Shown here piece after piece: positions 19,518 to 28,751 of a stretch of 64,000 bases of DNA. Below the pieces are notes generated by a model. It saw only the letters and a program-made list of their open reading frames with translations. It was not told the origin of the DNA and did not search any database. The DNA lies in the NCBI RefSeq assembly GCF_029210385.1, contig NZ_JARGDQ010000010.1, positions 48,226 to 112,225 on the forward strand, given 5' to 3'. This DNA comes from Desulfurivibrio dismutans (lineage in GTDB: Bacteria; Desulfobacterota; Desulfobulbia; Desulfobulbales; Desulfurivibrionaceae). Position numbers and translations under genes: made by a program. Each line of letters starts with the position of its first letter. Position 1 is the stretch's first letter.

Positions 19518-21512
19518 TCACTTGAAAATGTCAAGGGCGTTTTTAAGAAGTTCCCGGCGTGCAGGGCTGGACGGGCGGGCGGCTGGCAACGGTGGGTGGT
19601 CCGAAGAGGAGGGTTGGTCCCAGAGGCGGCCGATGGTCGGCAGGCTGTTCAAGGGCACGGGAGGAGGCGGGAGCAGAAAATCGCTATTCCCCTGGCGGCG
19701 AATGGCTTGAAAAAATGCGGGATGCAGGCAGAGTGGAGTGCAAAGCGCCACTTGCGGGGCGGAACCAGGCGGGGTTTGCTCCCATATGCAGCGGGCCAGG
19801 CGTTCCGCCAGACTTTCCAGGAAACCCCGGCAGATAGCGGCGGGGGTGGCCCCGGCCAGGGCGTAGCTCATGGCGCTGCGGCACAGCAGGCGATGATCGA
19901 GCACGAAGCGATCCTCTTCCCGGATCAGTTCCAACTGCGGGCTGCGCCCTGGGGTGGTTTGGGCGGCCAGCTCGAGGAAACGTTGTTGCGCTGCCATGGG
20001 GGTGTCTGCCGGTTGGCCGCAAAGCAGCAGCAAAAGGGCGCACAGGTCGCCCAGGGCAGTGATCTGCAGGGGTGGTTCCAGTGCCTTGACAGCCTGCCGA
20101 CGCTCGGGAAAATGCCGGCTGAAGTTGCCCCACAGACGCATGCCCTGGGGGTCGAGGCCGGCGATCTGGGCAATAATGGTACTGGCCTTAATGGGCTGGT
20201 AGTGGGCTGGAGATGAAAGGATGATGGCCGTCTCTTTTTCGGCTCGGGCCGCCAGCAGGGCCATGCCGTCGGGTTCAAAAGTCAGGGTGATGCCGAAAAC
20301 CCGGCCGAAAGCCGGGGTGGTCGGGGTGGTGGCAAGAAAGCCGGCAAAGGCCTGGCGGTGCAAGTCGGGTTGGCTGGGCTGGTCAAAGGACTTTTCGCTC
20401 GCCACCGCCGGGTGGTTTTCTTCCAGCACCACCGTGGCTGAGCCGGCTCCTTGGCTAATGTGGTTGCCGACGGCGGACTTGGGCTGCCGGACGGTGACCC
20501 GGAAGCCGTCCGGGCTGGAACTGCCGGTAAGCTCGGGCGTAAAGTTGAGCGGCGCCAGCAGTGGGGTGATGGCCCGGGTGCCGCTAAGCAACCAGCATTG
20601 TCCGTGGTCGGTAAAGAGCAGCGGTCGTTGGTGGGCGGCCTGGATTTCCGTCAGGAACAGAAGCGGAACTTCAAGGTTTTGCAAATGACGGCTCAGGTAC
20701 CAGTAGCCGAGATCGTCGGCCAGACCCACTGGCAGGGGGGCGGAAGGCAACTGGTAACTTTGCTGGGCATGCTCGCTGGGGTGCAGTATCACCAGAGGTT
20801 TTTCCCAGGCCGCCAGCCGGAGCAGTTCGTCATCACCGCAAAGCCAGTGATTGGGGATGGATCGCGGGTCGGTGATCAGCACTTGGAGCTGGTTGCGGGC
20901 CGTGGCAGGTTGGCTGGAGACCGTGGCGGTGCCGGTGGGAGAGATAATCGTCAGCGCCTGTCCTTGGGCCAGCCGGCCGGCGGCCTGGGCCAGGAACGTG
21001 TGCTGGGCCCGGGGGTCAGGCACGGCGGCGGTAGCCGGAGTTGGTTCAAATCGCAGCGGACCGGAGGGAGCAAGCTTTACCTGGCATGCTGCCGGGTTAG
21101 ACCGGGAGCAGATTGCACAATGAATATTCAGCTCTGTCCGCCCGGCCTGGAAATGCTCCTCGGCCTGGCGCAGGCAGCGGGGGCAGGGAGGCAGCCTGAA
21201 ACCTGCGGTCCAACCCGGTCCGCTCGGGTTGCCAGGCCGCGGTTGGGCCACGGAATTACCGTCATTGTCCTTTTCGTCGGCCGGCTGGATCCCACTTTGC
21301 GTCAGAAAGATCGAGAGAGGGATTTCCCGCCCCAGGGTTTCCGCCAGGACGGCCAGCTCTTCTTCCTCGCCGACGGCCAGCAAGCTGATTTCCCGATGGG
21401 GCTGAGTAAGTTGCAGAGGGGTTTCTGACTCGGATTGAAAACGGGCCAGAAAGTCGTGCAAGATGCTGTTTAAAGTTAGAGTACGGAAGAAAAAACGGAT
21501 TTTATGGCCCAC
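19518..21512 (-). CDS. Degenerate HypF-like protein in the hydrogenase operon
   Basis: The 664-aa protein resembles HypF, the carbamoyltransferase that starts cyanide ligand synthesis for [NiFe] sites, but is reduced. One CxxC...CxxC finger remains (CPRC near 110-113, CAIC near 132-135), where HypF has two. A YrdC-like stretch follows (about 165-300; AQAAGRLAQGQALTIISPTG). The C-terminal part (about 480-610; LGDLCALLLLLCG, DHRLLCRSAMSYALAGATPA) resembles the end of the HypF Kae1-like domain. I find no N-terminal acylphosphatase domain, no VQHHHAH-type metal motif and no intact DGTGYG-type loop. GTG 21512 has GGGGAGG just upstream and overlaps hyaD by 11 bases. It probably helps mature or assemble this hydrogenase rather than catalyse carbamoylation. 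Confidence 0.6.
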   Translation of the reverse strand: MGHKIRFFFRTLTLNSILHDFLARFQSESETPLQLTQPHREISLLAVGEEEELAVLAETLGREIPLSIFLTQSGIQPADEKDNDGNSVAQPRPGNPSGPGWTAGFRLPPCPRCLRQAEEHFQAGRTELNIHCAICSRSNPAACQVKLAPSGPLRFEPTPATAAVPDPRAQHTFLAQAAGRLAQGQALTIISPTGTATVSSQPATARNQLQVLITDPRSIPNHWLCGDDELLRLAAWEKPLVILHPSEHAQQSYQLPSAPLPVGLADDLGYWYLSRHLQNLEVPLLFLTEIQAAHQRPLLFTDHGQCWLLSGTRAITPLLAPLNFTPELTGSSSPDGFRVTVRQPKSAVGNHISQGAGSATVVLEENHPAVASEKSFDQPSQPDLHRQAFAGFLATTPTTPAFGRVFGITLTFEPDGMALLAARAEKETAIILSSPAHYQPIKASTIIAQIAGLDPQGMRLWGNFSRHFPERRQAVKALEPPLQITALGDLCALLLLLCGQPADTPMAAQQRFLELAAQTTPGRSPQLELIREEDRFVLDHRLLCRSAMSYALAGATPAAICRGFLESLAERLARCIWEQTPPGSAPQVALCTPLCLHPAFFQAIRRQGNSDFLLPPPPVPLNSLPTIGRLWDQPSSSDHPPLPAARPSSPARRELLKNALDIFK

Positions 21513-22083
21513 ATGCACCTCCCCGGCAACAGTGGTGGGCGATTTCGGCGATGGGGGCAGCGGCAACCCTGGTGGCTTGATAGCCCCATTGGGCCAGGAT
21601 ATCCAGAGCCTTTTGTTCCATCAGTACGGCGGCCCGTTGAGCTTCCGGGCTGAGCTGGAAAGTGGTTTCGCTGATTATTTCGGGGACCGCCGCCAGGACG
21701 GTAATTTGCGGGATATCCCCGGCCAGTCGCATCATCGCCAGGGTCTGGTGCATCTCCACCTCATGGGCGCTGCCCCGGCCACTGAGCGGGGCCGGCACCT
21801 GCCGGTAATCAAAGCAGAACACCTCGCCGGGGGCGACACCATTGGCGGTGATGCTGTCCAGCAGCAACACCCGGCGGTAATCGGCCAGCAAAGGGATCAG
21901 GTGCGGTCCCAAGGTGCCGCCGTCGACAATGGCGAGGGGCAGGGCGGCGGGGTTTGAATCGGTGCTGAAACGATAATTGGCCTGCAACAGAGAGGCCAGG
22001 TGTACTCCCAGCCCCTCGTCGCCAAAGAGCACATTGCCCACCCCCAGCACCAGGGTTTTCGGTAACTCGTGCAAAGCGGTCAA
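21502..22083 (-). CDS. hyaD: [NiFe]-hydrogenase maturation protease (HyaD/HybD type)
   Basis: Endopeptidase that removes the C-terminal peptide of the large subunit after nickel insertion. The 193-aa protein has LVLGVGNVLFGDEGLGVH (acidic nickel ligand at about E23), LLLDSITAN (D76) and the histidine region SAHEVEMHQ (H107), matching the Glu/Asp/His nickel-sensing set of HybD. The start overlaps the cytochrome b stop by four bases, and the 3' end overlaps the HypF-like gene by 11, indicating tight co-translation. Its substrate should be the large subunit at 22816-24519, which has the cleavable tail; the second hydrogenase in the window does not. Confidence 0.93.
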   Translation of the reverse strand: MTALHELPKTLVLGVGNVLFGDEGLGVHLASLLQANYRFSTDSNPAALPLAIVDGGTLGPHLIPLLADYRRVLLLDSITANGVAPGEVFCFDYRQVPAPLSGRGSAHEVEMHQTLAMMRLAGDIPQITVLAAVPEIISETTFQLSPEAQRAAVLMEQKALDILAQWGYQATRVAAAPIAEIAHHCCRGGACGP

Positions 22084-22769
22084 ACTTTAGGGGGAATCTT
22101 TTTGAAACTGTAGCCGCTGAACATGGGCTCGGTACTGCCGCCTGGGTTTATATTGGCCGACCAGTAAACCATGTAAAGGTGGATGGGGATAAAGATGAGC
22201 AGCAGCCACATTATAATGTAGTGCAGATTGCTCACCCCGGTCAGCCCGCCCAGCCAGACCGTCACCGGCCCCAGCAGGGTGCCCAGTACGCCGCCCAGGC
22301 CGTCGTGGTAATTGGCGGCATGCAGAATAAGCCCGGTCAGGACCTGGAACAGCAACAGCAGCATAAGGATCATGTAGGCCACGTGTTGCAGTGGCCCGTA
22401 TGCCCCTTTGCGCTCAAAAGAGCCCAGCAGCAGATAATACTTAAGCTGTTTTCCCCAGGATGAAAGGCTCAAGGTGTCACGGAAGGAAGCCCGTTCGTAA
22501 CGTCGGCTGTGTTCGTCGAAGAAGAAGAGAAAAATCCGCATGATCACGACAAACATCAGGCCAAAACCAAAAACCACATGCCAGAAACGGACCAGGGAAT
22601 TCTGGAAGTTGACCGGTTCCAGGGCCGGGCTGGGGGTCAGAAAGGGTTTGGCCAGGTAGAAACCGGTGACTACCAGGGCAACAATCAACAGGGCTCGCAA
22701 CCAGTGCAAACCGCGAACTTCGGCGGAAAAACAGTAGAGCTTGGCAAAAAATTCACGTTCGGTAATCAT
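22080..22769 (-). CDS. hyaC: [NiFe]-hydrogenase b-type cytochrome subunit
   Basis: Di-heme cytochrome b that anchors the periplasmic hydrogenase and passes electrons from H2 to the quinone pool. The 229-aa product has four membrane helices, with likely heme histidines in GLHWLRALL, FWHVVFGFG, LQHVAYMIL and IPIHLYMVYW. Both the length and the order after the large subunit fit HyaC/HupC. It lies 46 bp downstream of hyaB and overlaps hyaD by four bases. Confidence 0.92.
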   Translation of the reverse strand: MITEREFFAKLYCFSAEVRGLHWLRALLIVALVVTGFYLAKPFLTPSPALEPVNFQNSLVRFWHVVFGFGLMFVVIMRIFLFFFDEHSRRYERASFRDTLSLSSWGKQLKYYLLLGSFERKGAYGPLQHVAYMILMLLLLFQVLTGLILHAANYHDGLGGVLGTLLGPVTVWLGGLTGVSNLHYIIMWLLLIFIPIHLYMVYWSANINPGGSTEPMFSGYSFKKIPPKV

Positions 22770-22815
22770 CTTGCCGGACCTCCATGGGAAGTTGTCTGCA
22801 GTTGGCGGCCGTCAG

Positions 22816-24519
22816 TCATCGTCCCGGCTCCACTCGGTAGCTGGCCAGCTCATTACCCTGGTAATCCATGACATGCACGGCACAGGCCAGGCAGGGGTCG
22901 AAGGAATGGATGGTACGGATTATTTCCAGGGGCTGGTTGGGGTCGGCCAGTTTGGTGCCGATCAGAGCCGCCTCATAGGGACCGTGTTGCCTGGCCCCGT
23001 CCATGGGGCTGGCGTTCCAGGTGGTGGGCACCACGCACTGGTAATTTTCGATCACCCCGTTTTTGATTTTTACCCAGTGCCCCAGCATGCCCCGGGGTAC
23101 GTCGTTCAAGGCCCGGCCCTGATACTCCCGGTTACGGTCAATCACGTAGGGGGCGCAGGTTTCCTGGTCCACTTTGAGGTTTTCCACCAGGTTCATGAGG
23201 GTGGTCTTGCCGTGGTCGGCGATCAGTTTGGTTTGCAGCATCCGGCCGGCGGTGCGGCCCAAAGTGCTGAACAGGGCCGGCACCGGAACCCCGGTTTCAG
23301 CCAGGAAGTCGTCCACCACCGCGCGGACTTTTTCGTTACCCCGGGCGTAACCCACCAGCATCTGGGCCAGGGGGCCGACTTCCATGACCCGACCGTCGTA
23401 GCGGGGGGCCTTAACCCAGGTGTATTTGCCCTTTTCATCGATGATCTTGGCCCGCCCTTGCATGGTGTCGCCGTCCCGGAAGCCGGTGTAGTTGGGCTCG
23501 GTTTTACCCTGGTACGGGTGACGGCTTTGGTCGTCGTGGTACCAGGCGTGGGTGGCCTCTTCGGTGATCTTGTCTTCGTCCACATCGTGGGCCCGGCTTA
23601 GATCGCCGTCCAGGACCATGCCGCGGTCGAACAGCCACTCGTTGCGGCTGATCTGAAAATCACGAGCGGCGATAAAGTTCTGCACCCCGCTGCCCTTGAG
23701 GACGCTGTCTTCGCCGATGAAGGACTCGGCGGCCATCTTGACATCGGCATAATAAGCCCGGTTCATGAAATCGCTGACTTCGTCGAACTTGGTCAGGTAC
23801 TCGCCCAGCCGGTTGGGGTTGAGCAAATCCATCACGCAGGTCACCCCGCCCACCACCAGCGACTGGGGGTGCGGCTGCTTGCCGCCGAAAATGGCCAGCA
23901 TCTGGGCGGCGTTGCGCTGCACTTCCAGGGCTTTCAGGTAGTGAGACAGAACAATCAGGTTCTGCTCGGGGGTGAAATGGTAAGTTTTGTGGCCCCAGTA
24001 AGCGTTGGCAAAGGGACCCAGGTGCCCCTCCTCGACAAATCCCTTGAGTCTGGTCTGGACCGCCGTTAACTCGTCGGCGCCGGTGGCGATGGGGATTTCG
24101 GCATACTTGAAGGCCAGGTCCGATGCCTTGCGGGGGTCGGCCTCCAGGGCCCGGGTAATATCGCACCAGTCCAGCCCGTGCAGGTGGTAAAAATGGACGA
24201 TATGGTCATGGAGAAACAGGGCCTGACTCATCAGGGTCCGGGTCAGGATGGCGTTGTAGGGCGGAGCGATGCCCAGGGCGTTTTCCACCGCTTCGATTCC
24301 CACCCGGTAGTGGGAATAGGTGCAGACTCCGCAGATGCGCTGGGTCAGCAGGCCGGCATCACGGGGATCCCGGCCCTTGAGAATAAGCTCGATTCCCCGC
24401 CAGAGGGTACTGCTGGCGTAGGCATCCTGGATGACGTTGTTGTCATCTACCATAACCTCCATCCGCAGGTGTCCTTCGATGCGGGTAATGGGATCCACCA
24501 CGATGCGTTTGGCTGCCAT
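22816..24519 (-). CDS. hyaB: [NiFe]-hydrogenase large subunit, uptake type
   Basis: Catalytic subunit carrying the Ni-Fe(CN)2CO site, exported with the small subunit. The 567-aa chain has the N-terminal ligand motif RICGVCTYSH (C63, C66) and the C-terminal motif DPCLACAVH (C543, C546, H549), followed by an 18-residue tail beginning VMDYQGNEL, the expected substrate of HyaD. ATG 24519 has AAGGAG upstream. The gap to hyaA holds two direct copies of a GCTGAAAATCCTT unit (24541-24568). Group 1 membrane-bound uptake hydrogenase by gene content. Confidence 0.96.
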   Translation of the reverse strand: MAAKRIVVDPITRIEGHLRMEVMVDDNNVIQDAYASSTLWRGIELILKGRDPRDAGLLTQRICGVCTYSHYRVGIEAVENALGIAPPYNAILTRTLMSQALFLHDHIVHFYHLHGLDWCDITRALEADPRKASDLAFKYAEIPIATGADELTAVQTRLKGFVEEGHLGPFANAYWGHKTYHFTPEQNLIVLSHYLKALEVQRNAAQMLAIFGGKQPHPQSLVVGGVTCVMDLLNPNRLGEYLTKFDEVSDFMNRAYYADVKMAAESFIGEDSVLKGSGVQNFIAARDFQISRNEWLFDRGMVLDGDLSRAHDVDEDKITEEATHAWYHDDQSRHPYQGKTEPNYTGFRDGDTMQGRAKIIDEKGKYTWVKAPRYDGRVMEVGPLAQMLVGYARGNEKVRAVVDDFLAETGVPVPALFSTLGRTAGRMLQTKLIADHGKTTLMNLVENLKVDQETCAPYVIDRNREYQGRALNDVPRGMLGHWVKIKNGVIENYQCVVPTTWNASPMDGARQHGPYEAALIGTKLADPNQPLEIIRTIHSFDPCLACAVHVMDYQGNELASYRVEPGR

Positions 24520-24624
24520 AAGCGGTTCTCCTTAAGGTTCGCTGAAAATCCTTGCTGAAAATCCTTTTAATAAGGCGCAGCTGCTAGCTGCCGGCTATCA
24601 AGATTGGCCTGCCGGTGGAAAGCC

Positions 24625-25863
24625 TCAGGCGGAGTTTTTTTCTTTGCCGCTCTTTTTATCATCTTCCGGCGGCGGGTTGCGGAAGTTGCCCTTTATTACC
24701 GAATACACGGCATGGGCGCCGATACCGACCGCGGCGGCGGTGAGGAAGCCAAGGCCGATTTTGTCGGCGGTGGCGTCGGCGCCGCGGCCGCCAAATACCG
24801 TGCGGTAAAGCCGATCCTTGCGGGGTTCCACCAGCGGAGCCATGACATCCCAGAAATCCGGTTCGCTGCATCCCATGCAGCCATGACCGGCCTGGATCGG
24901 CCAACTGGTGCCCTGGTTAAACTTCTGCCGGGAGCAGTTGTTGAAGGTGTAAGGCCCTTTACAGCCGACCTTGTACAGGCAATAGCCGAGCTTGGCCCCT
25001 TCATCGCCGAAACGTTCGACAAATTCACCGGCGTCGAAGCGCCCTCGGCGTTCGCACAGATCGTGCACCCGCAGGCCGTAAGACCAGCGGGGGCGATTGT
25101 AAAGGTCCAGGGCCGGCAGGGAGCCAAACAGGATAAAATGCAGCAGGCTGCCCACCATATTTTTTTCGCTGGGGGGACAGCCTGGGATGTTGATCACCGG
25201 TTTACGGATGATCTCGCTCAAGGCCTTGGCTTGGGTGGGGTTGGGATAAGCGGCCTGCACGCCGCCGAAAGATGAGCAGGAACCGAAAGCGAAGATCGCC
25301 ATGGCCCCGTCAGCGGCGGTGCGGCAGATATCCAGGCCGGTGTGGGCATGGGGGCCGATGGTCAGGAAAGTGCCGCCGGCGGCGGTGGGAATACCTCCTT
25401 CAACGATAAGCAGGTAATTGCCCCGGTGTCTTTCCTGGGCCCGGGCCAGGTTTTCTTCCGCCTGCCAGCCGCTGGCCGCCATCAGGGTTTCGTGGTATTC
25501 AAGAGATATATGGTTAAACAGTAAAGTGTCCAGGGTGGGGGCGTCGGTGCGGATAAAGCTTTCCGAGCAGCCGGTGCATTCGGCCATGTGCAGCCAGATC
25601 ACCGGTATCCGGTTAAGCATCTCGGCGGCTTTGGCGGTCAGGGGAGCAAACTTGGCCGGCAGAGAGAGCGCGGCGGTCATGGCCACCGACCACTTCATGA
25701 AATCCCGGCGGCTTACACCTTGCCGGGCCAGCTTTTCACTCAGTTCGGGGCCGGCGTTGAGTGGACGGCGCCGATCAAGTTCTGCCAAACGTTTTTTGGC
25801 CTGGCTGGCCAGAGTGCTGAAACTGGGCCGGGATTGATCATCGTGCGGAGGATGCGAGCTCAT
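24625..25863 (-). CDS. hyaA: [NiFe]-hydrogenase small subunit with Tat signal and C-terminal anchor
   Basis: Iron-sulfur electron-transfer subunit. The 412-aa precursor has a long N-region, a twin-arginine motif SRRDFMKW (R52, R53) and hydrophobic stretch, then the proximal cluster motif ECTGCSES (C96, C99), GSCSSFGG, and the C-terminal cluster region GCKGPYTFNNC and HGCMGCSEPDFWD. A membrane helix (about 370-390) near the end fits attachment to HyaC. Two positions that are extra cysteines in O2-tolerant enzymes are Gly here (CTGC rather than CTCC; FGGVQAA rather than GCVQAA), pointing to a standard O2-sensitive enzyme. First gene of a five-gene operon. Confidence 0.96.
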   Translation of the reverse strand: MSSHPPHDDQSRPSFSTLASQAKKRLAELDRRRPLNAGPELSEKLARQGVSRRDFMKWSVAMTAALSLPAKFAPLTAKAAEMLNRIPVIWLHMAECTGCSESFIRTDAPTLDTLLFNHISLEYHETLMAASGWQAEENLARAQERHRGNYLLIVEGGIPTAAGGTFLTIGPHAHTGLDICRTAADGAMAIFAFGSCSSFGGVQAAYPNPTQAKALSEIIRKPVINIPGCPPSEKNMVGSLLHFILFGSLPALDLYNRPRWSYGLRVHDLCERRGRFDAGEFVERFGDEGAKLGYCLYKVGCKGPYTFNNCSRQKFNQGTSWPIQAGHGCMGCSEPDFWDVMAPLVEPRKDRLYRTVFGGRGADATADKIGLGFLTAAAVGIGAHAVYSVIKGNFRNPPPEDDKKSGKEKNSA

Positions 25864-25966
25864 AAGCCTTACTCCTTATCCTTGAGAGTGGGTGAATGAA
25901 GGTGCGGTGCCTAATGCCCGGGAATAAAGGTCGCCGATTGCCAGGCGACGCGTTATTAGTAAGGAT

Positions 25967-25994
25967 TGTATAGGTTATGTGAAAACTTTGTCAA
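25967..25994 (-). promoter_or_regulatory. Sigma70-type promoter for the uptake hydrogenase operon
   Basis: On the minus strand: TTGACA, a 16-bp spacer, then TATACA. Transcription would start near 25960, giving a leader of about 95 bases that contains a small hairpin (GTCGCC/GGCGAC near 25930-25950). This is the best promoter-like site in the folE2-hyaA gap. Confidence 0.65.
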
Positions 25995-26092
25995 ATTTTA
26001 AGACTAACAAAAAACCAAAATGGCAATTTTTTTTTGTGTTCGTGATCGGGGAGCTTAGATTTTCGTCGTGGATGGGCACCTGGTGGAGAAGT

Positions 26093-26827
26093 TTACAGGT
26101 CGTTGCTGTCCACGTAGGCGTAGGCGCTGTGCTTGTGGATGGACTCGAAGCTTTCCGCCCCCACCCCGAACCAGGAGATGGCCGGGTGCTGGGCCGCCAG
26201 TTCCGCCACTTTGCGGACCACGTCTTCGACGAACATGGGGTTCTGGTAGGCCGCCTCGGTGACGTATTTTTCATCGGGGCGCTTGAGCAGGGCGAAGACC
26301 TCGCAGGAACCGCCGGCCTCGGCCATGCTGATTAGCTCTTCCAGCCATATAAATTCCCGGTATTTCACGCTTAAGGTTATTTCCGCCCGCTGGTTGTGGG
26401 CCCCGCAGGCGCTGATTTCGCGGGAGCAGGGGCAAAGGGTGGTGGCGGGCACCTGCACGGTCAGCAGGAAATCCTCGTCGGGGCCGATGCCGCCGGTAAA
26501 CCGGCAGGTGTATTCCATCAGACTGACGGTCCCGCTTACCGGGGCCTTTTTTTCCAGGAAATAGGGGAAGGTCATCTCCACGTGGGCCGAGTCCGCCCGC
26601 AGCTTATCCTTGACTTCCGCCAGCAGTTGGCGGAAAATCCGGTTGCTCATCTCTTCCTGGTAGCGGTTCAGCACCTCGATGAAGGTGGTCACGCAGGTGT
26701 CCCGGTACTGGCGGGGCAGGTTGGCCCGCAGGTCGATGGTGGCCACCGTCGGTTGCAGGCCGCCGGATTTCTCTCGCACGGTGATGGGGTAACTGATATC
26801 CTTGATGCCGACGCTTTGCAGTTCCAT
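26093..26827 (-). CDS. folE2: GTP cyclohydrolase FolE2 (type IB)
   Basis: Converts GTP to dihydroneopterin triphosphate, the first step of folate synthesis; the FolE2 family can use metals other than zinc. The 244-aa protein has the family blocks QRVGIKDI-like LQSVGIKDISYPI, the metal/nucleophile loop LCPCSREIS, GAHNQRAEI and the C-terminal ESFESIHKHSAYA. The ATG at 26827 begins the conserved N-terminus. It is transcribed divergently from the ABC exporter; their starts are 112 bp apart. Together with folP it covers two folate steps in the window. Confidence 0.93.
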   Translation of the reverse strand: MELQSVGIKDISYPITVREKSGGLQPTVATIDLRANLPRQYRDTCVTTFIEVLNRYQEEMSNRIFRQLLAEVKDKLRADSAHVEMTFPYFLEKKAPVSGTVSLMEYTCRFTGGIGPDEDFLLTVQVPATTLCPCSREISACGAHNQRAEITLSVKYREFIWLEELISMAEAGGSCEVFALLKRPDEKYVTEAAYQNPMFVEDVVRKVAELAAQHPAISWFGVGAESFESIHKHSAYAYVDSNDL

Positions 26828-26939
26828 AGCAGTTTGCAGTATTCAAATTAGATTTTGGTCTTTTCCCGGGGGCACAGGCTTGCCTTTATACCCGGTTTCA
26901 GCCGTAAATGACAGACGAAAGTCGGATCCAGCCATTTCA

Positions 26940-28751
26940 ATGAGCTCTGCCGCCCCGCCGCCATCAACTCCCGAAGCCGTCGACGCCGACGCCGATCGTT
27001 CCTCCTCCCTGGGAACCTATCTCTGGCGGATTTTCCCCTTTGTCGCGCCTTATAAGCGGCGGGTGGGGGTAGGACTGGTGCTCAACGCCCTGGCCCGGCT
27101 GTTTGATCTGCTGCCGCTGGTGCTCATCGGTTGGGTGGTGGATGTGATCAGCACCGGGGGGGAGGCCGCCGAACCGGGGCTTTTTGCCTGGTTCGGCCTG
27201 GCGGTGCTGGCGACCTTCCTGGCCCTGGCGGTTTTCCAGAGCATCAGCGATTATTGCCTGGATTCCATGGCCCAGAAGGTCCGTCACGACCTGCGGTTGG
27301 CGGTTTACCAGCGGATGCAGGGGTTGGACGCCGGCTTTTTCGAAGAACGGCAGACCGGTGACCTGCTGGCGGTGGCCTCCAACGACGTGGACAATCTGGA
27401 GCACTTTTTTTCCGATGTCACCACCAACGTGGTGCGCCTGGTGATCACCTTCGTCGGAGTCTACGGCTTTCTTTTCTGGCTGGACTGGCGGCTGGCCCTG
27501 CTGCTGATCGCCCCCTTGCCCTTTGCCATTATCGCCGTGCGTTTTTTTGCCGTCCGGGTGCAGCCCCAGTACCGCAAGGCCCGCCGCTCGGTGGGGGAAA
27601 TCAACAGCATCCTGGAAAACAACATCCGCGGCATCGGGGTTATTCAGGCCTTTACCGCCGAGGCCGAACAGTTGCGGCTGGTGGCCGGGCGTTCCAGCTC
27701 TTACGTGGAAGCGGCCATTGCCGCCGCCCGGGAGCGGGCCCGCTTCATCCCCCTGATCTATCTGGTGGCCGGGATGGCCTTTGCCCTGCTGATCACCGGC
27801 GGTGCCTGGCTGACCGCCGCCGAACAGGGGCCCACCATCGGCAGTTTCACCACCTTTGTGCTCTTTGCCGTGCGCCTGGTCTTCCCCCTGTTTATCTTCG
27901 GCATGTTGATCAACCAGATTCAGCGGGCCGAGGCCTCGGCCCGGCGGATCGCCAAGCTGCTGGCCACCGAGTCCCGGGTGCGGGATCATCCCCGGGCCGC
28001 CCCCCTGGCCGACCCGCCGGAAAAGATTGAGCTGCGCGGGGTGGGTTTTGCCTACCGCCGGGAGCAACCGGTGCTGCGGCAGATCAACTTCGCACTGCGC
28101 CGGGGCCGGGTTCTGGGAATTGTCGGCCCCACCGGGGCGGGCAAAAGCACCCTGATCAAGCTGCTGCTGCGCTACTATGACCCGGGCAGTGGCGAGATTC
28201 TGATCAACGACCGGCCTCTGCCGCTGGTCAAACTGGCAAGTTACCGCCGCCATGTGGGTTACGTTTCCCAGGAGGCCTTCCTGTTTTACGGCACGGTGGC
28301 GGAAAATATCCGCCTGGGCTCGCCGGCCGCTGACCCGGCGGCGGTGCGCCGGGCGGCGCAGATCGCCGGGGCGGCGGAATTTATCGAGCGGTTGCCGGAG
28401 CAGTACGACACCATGATCGGTGAGCGGGGCCTGAAGCTTTCCGGCGGCCAGCAGCAGCGGGTTTCACTGGCCCGGGCGGTGCTGCGCGATCCGGCCCTGC
28501 TGGTGTTGGATGAAGCCACCTCGGCGGTGGATACCCGCACCGAGGAGCTGATCCAGCAAAACCTGCAGCGCCTGAAAGACGGCCGGATGACGGTGGCCGT
28601 GGCCCATCGTCTGTCCACCGTCCGCCAGTGCGACGAGATTTTGGTGCTGGTGGAGGGCACCATCGCCGAACGGGGCACCCATGAGGAACTGCTGGCCCAA
28701 GGTGGAGTCTATGCCGGGCTCTGGCGGGTCCAAAGCGGTGCTCTGGGGTAA
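26940..28751 (+). CDS. ABC exporter, fused membrane and ATPase domains
   Basis: A 603-aa half-transporter expected to work as a homodimer or heterodimer in the inner membrane. Six membrane helices occupy about residues 35-330, with a cytoplasmic loop carrying QKVRHDLRLAVYQRMQGLD. The ATPase follows: Walker A GPTGAGKST (about 395), Q loop, signature LSGGQQQR (about 500), Walker B LLVLDEATSA and the H loop AHRLSTV. The arrangement resembles MdlA/MdlB or lipid/drug exporters; the substrate cannot be read from sequence. ATG 26940 is chosen as the first start before the conserved region, though its SD is weak. The TAA stop lies inside a palindromic repeat. Confidence 0.88.
   Translation: MSSAAPPPSTPEAVDADADRSSSLGTYLWRIFPFVAPYKRRVGVGLVLNALARLFDLLPLVLIGWVVDVISTGGEAAEPGLFAWFGLAVLATFLALAVFQSISDYCLDSMAQKVRHDLRLAVYQRMQGLDAGFFEERQTGDLLAVASNDVDNLEHFFSDVTTNVVRLVITFVGVYGFLFWLDWRLALLLIAPLPFAIIAVRFFAVRVQPQYRKARRSVGEINSILENNIRGIGVIQAFTAEAEQLRLVAGRSSSYVEAAIAAARERARFIPLIYLVAGMAFALLITGGAWLTAAEQGPTIGSFTTFVLFAVRLVFPLFIFGMLINQIQRAEASARRIAKLLATESRVRDHPRAAPLADPPEKIELRGVGFAYRREQPVLRQINFALRRGRVLGIVGPTGAGKSTLIKLLLRYYDPGSGEILINDRPLPLVKLASYRRHVGYVSQEAFLFYGTVAENIRLGSPAADPAAVRRAAQIAGAAEFIERLPEQYDTMIGERGLKLSGGQQQRVSLARAVLRDPALLVLDEATSAVDTRTEELIQQNLQRLKDGRMTVAVAHRLSTVRQCDEILVLVEGTIAERGTHEELLAQGGVYAGLWRVQSGALG

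Noticed and set aside
26964..28253. A 429-codon minus-strand open frame opposite the ABC exporter
   Set aside because: Gln/Gly/His-rich antisense shadow; the sense frame has all ABC motifs.
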